Part shown: in pieces, positions 8,052-9,833 of the stretch
Numbering within the stretch: position 1 is the stretch's first letter
How the letters are laid out: every line of letters begins with the position of its first letter
NCBI GenBank assembly: GCA_910585935.1
Contig: CAJUHN010000143.1
Span: 1-9,833, forward strand
Direction: 5' to 3'
From: an uncultured Lachnospiraceae bacterium
GTDB lineage: Bacteria; Bacillota; Clostridia; Lachnospirales; Lachnospiraceae
Length of the DNA stretch: 9,833 nucleotides
Notes under the pieces: generated by a model
Told to the model about the DNA's origin: nothing
Databases searched by the model: none
What the model saw: the letters and a program-made list of their open reading frames with translations, nothing else
Translations under genes and position numbers: made by a program

Positions 8052-8055
8052 AGGG
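8052..8055 (+). promoter_or_regulatory. Ribosome binding site that decides the VWA start
   Basis: AGGG within GAAAGGGAA lies 9 nt before the ATG at 8065. The upstream in-frame ATG at 8008 is preceded only by TTAGTTTAAAAATGT, with no purine-rich site. The protein from 8065 begins MDDKERVKRWRLILG, which resembles the usual beginning of this VWA subfamily (ERLRRWRLVLG-like). Confidence 0.6.
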
Positions 8056-8064
8056 AATATTTTT

Positions 8065-9246
8065 ATGGATGATAAAGAGAGAGTAAAGCGGTGGAGGTTG
8101 ATTTTAGGAAACGATTCTAGCCAACAGTTTGAACAGATGGAAGGAATGGAAGGCTTCTATCTCAGTGAAGAACAGATGTTGATGGATCAAGCATTGGCGG
8201 CTATTTATAATAACAGCAGCGGAGGAAGTTTTGGAGGTGGCGGAGGAAAAAATCCTTCTTCTCCTATGATTTCTAAATGGCTTGGAGATGTGAGAAGTTT
8301 ATTTGATAAAGAATTGGTGACTATCATTCAGACAGATGCGATGGAGAAATGTGGTTTAAAACAATTAATTTTTGAACCAGAATTATTAGAACATTTAGAG
8401 CCAGATATCGGATTAGCTTCTACTATTTTGATGTTAAAAGATCAGATTCCGAAGCGTTCTAAAGAGAGTGTACGAGCATTTATTAAAAAAATCGTAGAAC
8501 AAATCAATAAACTGTTAGAAAGTGATATCAAACGCTGTGTGACCGCTGCTTTAAATAAAAGACAACATTCTCCTATTCCCTCTGCTGCTGCATTAGATTT
8601 TAAATATACTATTAATCGGAATTTAAAAAATTATAATCCAGATTTAAAGACAATTATTCCAGAGAGATTTTATTTCTTTGATCGTTCTACCATGACAGCA
8701 AATAAACATATGGTTATTGTGGATATAGATCAGAGTGGTTCTATGGGAGAATCCGTCATTTATTCTTCTATTATGAGCTGTATCTTAGCTAGTATGTCTG
8801 CTATTAATACTAGAATTGTAGCTTTTGATACAGAAATAGTGGATTTGACAGAAAAAACAGATGATCCAGTAGACTTATTATTTGGTATTCAGCTAGGTGG
8901 AGGAACAAATATTAATAAGTCAGTGGCATATTGTGAACAGTTTATTGAAAATCCAGCGAAAACATTATTTTTTCTAATTACTGACTTAGAAGAAGGAGGG
9001 AATCGAGCTGGGTTATTAAGAAGATTAGAGGATTTAAAACAGTCAGGTGTGACAGTGATATGTCTATTGGCGATTGCAGATGGAGGACGTCCTTATTATG
9101 ATGCACAGATGGCAGAAAGAGTTTCTAAGATAGGAATTCCTTGCTTTGCATGTAATCCACAGATGTTGCCACAACTTTTAGAAAGAGCATTAAAAGGACA
9201 AGATTTAGTAGCATTTCAGAAAGAATTTGAAAAGAGAAAGAAATAA
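8065..9246 (+). CDS. VWA domain protein with intact MIDAS, partner of the MoxR ATPase
   Basis: Reading from 8065 gives 393 residues (412 if the weaker ATG at 8008 were used). The N terminus MDDKERVKRWRLILG is followed by a helical part and a Gly/Ser linker SSGGSFGGGGGK (about 51-62), then a helical segment. The C-terminal VWA domain starts near 215. Its metal-ion-dependent adhesion site is complete: DQSGSM (D222, S224, S226), T281 in GGGTNI, and D307 in LITDLEEGG. In RavA-ViaA, CbbQ-CbbO and NorQ-NorD systems a VWA protein links the MoxR ring to its target, and the same role is inferred here. No signal peptide is seen, so it should be cytoplasmic. Repeat C3 lies between it and the other four genes, so it may be transcribed less or separately. 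Confidence 0.9.
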   Translation: MDDKERVKRWRLILGNDSSQQFEQMEGMEGFYLSEEQMLMDQALAAIYNNSSGGSFGGGGGKNPSSPMISKWLGDVRSLFDKELVTIIQTDAMEKCGLKQLIFEPELLEHLEPDIGLASTILMLKDQIPKRSKESVRAFIKKIVEQINKLLESDIKRCVTAALNKRQHSPIPSAAALDFKYTINRNLKNYNPDLKTIIPERFYFFDRSTMTANKHMVIVDIDQSGSMGESVIYSSIMSCILASMSAINTRIVAFDTEIVDLTEKTDDPVDLLFGIQLGGGTNINKSVAYCEQFIENPAKTLFFLITDLEEGGNRAGLLRRLEDLKQSGVTVICLLAIADGGRPYYDAQMAERVSKIGIPCFACNPQMLPQLLERALKGQDLVAFQKEFEKRKK

Positions 9247-9250
9247 AAAG

Positions 9251-9311
9251 TTTAAAAAAGATAGGAAAAACTATAGTTAATATATTTTAGCTTTTTCTAT
9301 CTTTTTTTAAA
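9251..9311 (+). terminator. A/T-rich terminator-like hairpin after the VWA gene
   Basis: TTTAAAAAAGATAGGAAAAA (9251-9270, with CT following) is nearly complementary to 9289-9311, which reads AGCTTTTTCTATC followed by seven T. There is one G bulge and one mismatch or length difference, with a loop of about 16 nt. It begins 4 nt after the VWA stop and ends in a U-tract, which fits an intrinsic terminator. The stem is weak because it is almost all A/T. Confidence 0.55.
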
Positions 9312-9507
9312 TTAGAATATGAAACATAAAGGTATTTTTTTAATAAAAGTTATCTAATTTTATGCAAAAAAGTAAGATTTTTTGCACATATAAATTCTAT
9401 TATATTTTACAACTTATCTGATAAAAAGTCTATATAAATTTTCCATAAAATACATTTTTTCAATATTCAAAGATTAGTGGATATAGGAAAAGATTAACGA
9501 ATGGTTC
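9312..9507. other. AT-rich gene-free spacer with a small perfect hairpin
   Basis: No gene is visible. A perfect 9-bp hairpin TGCAAAAAA-GTAAGA-TTTTTTGCA lies at 9363-9386. It is not followed by a T-run on the plus strand, so it is at most a weak bidirectional terminator. The rest is A/T-rich sequence leading to repeat C4. Confidence 0.35.
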
Positions 9508-9703
9508 GCGCAGGAACGAATCTATTCCAACGAAGCCGCGCTCCCGCTTTGTTCCAGACGTAGTGGTACTAAATTCGCCAACCCTGTGGGTTTGCTCATT
9601 AACGGGCAAGCGTCTTCCAAGGGGCTTCTTTCGGAATAGATTCGTTCCTGCGCTAGTTTGTATCATGGGCGAGTCTGTAAGGTACGATTGTTCGTTATGA
9701 AAT
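9508..9703 (+). repeat. Palindromic hairpin repeat, copy C4 (complete, different outer arms)
   Basis: The outer arms are a perfect 21-bp inverted repeat (9508-9528 against 9633-9653). Compared with C2/C3 they contain extra bases (AGGAACGAATCTATTCC instead of AGGAAGTATTCC), and both arms carry the same insertion in complementary form. The conserved interior includes GTTCCAGACGTAG, GGTACTAAATTCG and GTCTTCCAAGGGGCTTCTT, and the apical hairpin is AACCC-TGT-GGGTT (9580-9592). The tail has GCTAGTTTGT (9652-9661), ATGGGCGAG (9665-9673) and TTATGAAAT (9695-9703). Its orientation is that of C1 and C3. A minus-strand reading frame crossing it is a by-product of the palindrome, not a gene. Confidence 0.9.
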
Positions 9704-9740
9704 GAGGTTTTTATTTGATTATGTAATTCATTTTTTATAA

Positions 9741-9833
9741 ACTAGCCGAAATAAAAAACTAGCAGAGAGAAGGAACGAATTCCAAAAGAAGCCCCTTGGA
9801 AGACGTCGGCACTTAATGAGCGGTGCGGTCACG
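9741..9833 (-). repeat. Palindromic hairpin repeat, copy C5 (inverted, cut by window end)
   Basis: This is the first half of another inverted copy. CTAGC (9759-9763) is the complement of the tail motif, and a second ACTAGCC lies at 9741-9747. The arm AGGAACGAATTCC (9771-9783), the conserved AGAAGCCCCTTGGAAGACG (9787-9805) and CACTTAATGAGC (9810-9821) follow. The apical hairpin is reached at the window end, so pairing cannot be tested. C4 and C5 face each other tail to tail across about 40-100 bp, as C1 and C2 do on the other side of the gene set. Confidence 0.8.

Noticed and set aside
9460..9666. A 68-codon minus-strand frame over repeat C4
   Set aside because: It runs through the palindromic element; the equivalent frame is not preserved as a protein in the other copies.
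1..9833. CRISPR array
   Set aside because: The repeats are long (137-146 bp), only five in number, variable in orientation and irregularly spaced. No cas gene is present.

Overview
The window looks like chromosomal DNA of a low-GC Firmicute, most likely an anaerobic Clostridia/Lachnospiraceae-type bacterium. The evidence is AT-rich genes with AGA/GGA/AAA-type codon use, strong GGAGG-like ribosome sites, and AT-rich spacers. This placement is an inference; no rRNA or tRNA gene is present to confirm it.

The coding part is one rightward gene set of five: a SWIM zinc-finger protein (627-2051), a large helical HEAT-like protein (2136-4193), a MoxR-type AAA+ ATPase (4274-5365), a DUF5682 protein with a TraB/EreA/ChaN-like N-terminal domain (5365-7620), and a VWA/MIDAS protein (best start 8065, end 9246). 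The ATPase and DUF5682 genes overlap by one base (TGATG). The first three junctions are otherwise short (about 80 nt). The last junction is stretched to about 440 nt by a repeat element. An A/T-rich terminator-like hairpin follows the VWA gene. MoxR ATPases and VWA proteins work as pairs in characterised systems (RavA-ViaA, CbbQ-CbbO, NorQ-NorD). Here the pair comes with a DUF5682 protein, a SWIM protein and a helical scaffold, which suggests a chaperone-like or conflict/stress-response complex whose substrate and trigger are unknown.

The non-coding part is dominated by a repeat family with five copies: C1 (1-147, left half outside the window), C2 (374-535, inverted), C3 (7662-7864), C4 (9508-9703) and C5 (9741-9833, inverted, cut by the window end). 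Each complete copy is a 137-146 bp long-hairpin palindrome, visibly more GC-rich than its surroundings. A conserved GCTAGTTTGT-like motif lies on one side, followed in the plus-oriented copies by an about 50-60 nt tail ending in TTATGAA. The outer arms differ in sequence and length between copies, yet stay perfectly self-complementary inside each complete copy, and the apical hairpin varies in the same compensated way. Structure rather than sequence therefore seems to be what is maintained. C1/C2 and C4/C5 are tail-to-tail pairs flanking the gene set, and C3 lies inside it before the VWA gene.

The spacers at 148-373, 7865-8051, 9312-9507 and 9704-9740 show no gene. Candidate promoters lie in the tail of C1 (perfect TATAAT) and at the right end of C2.
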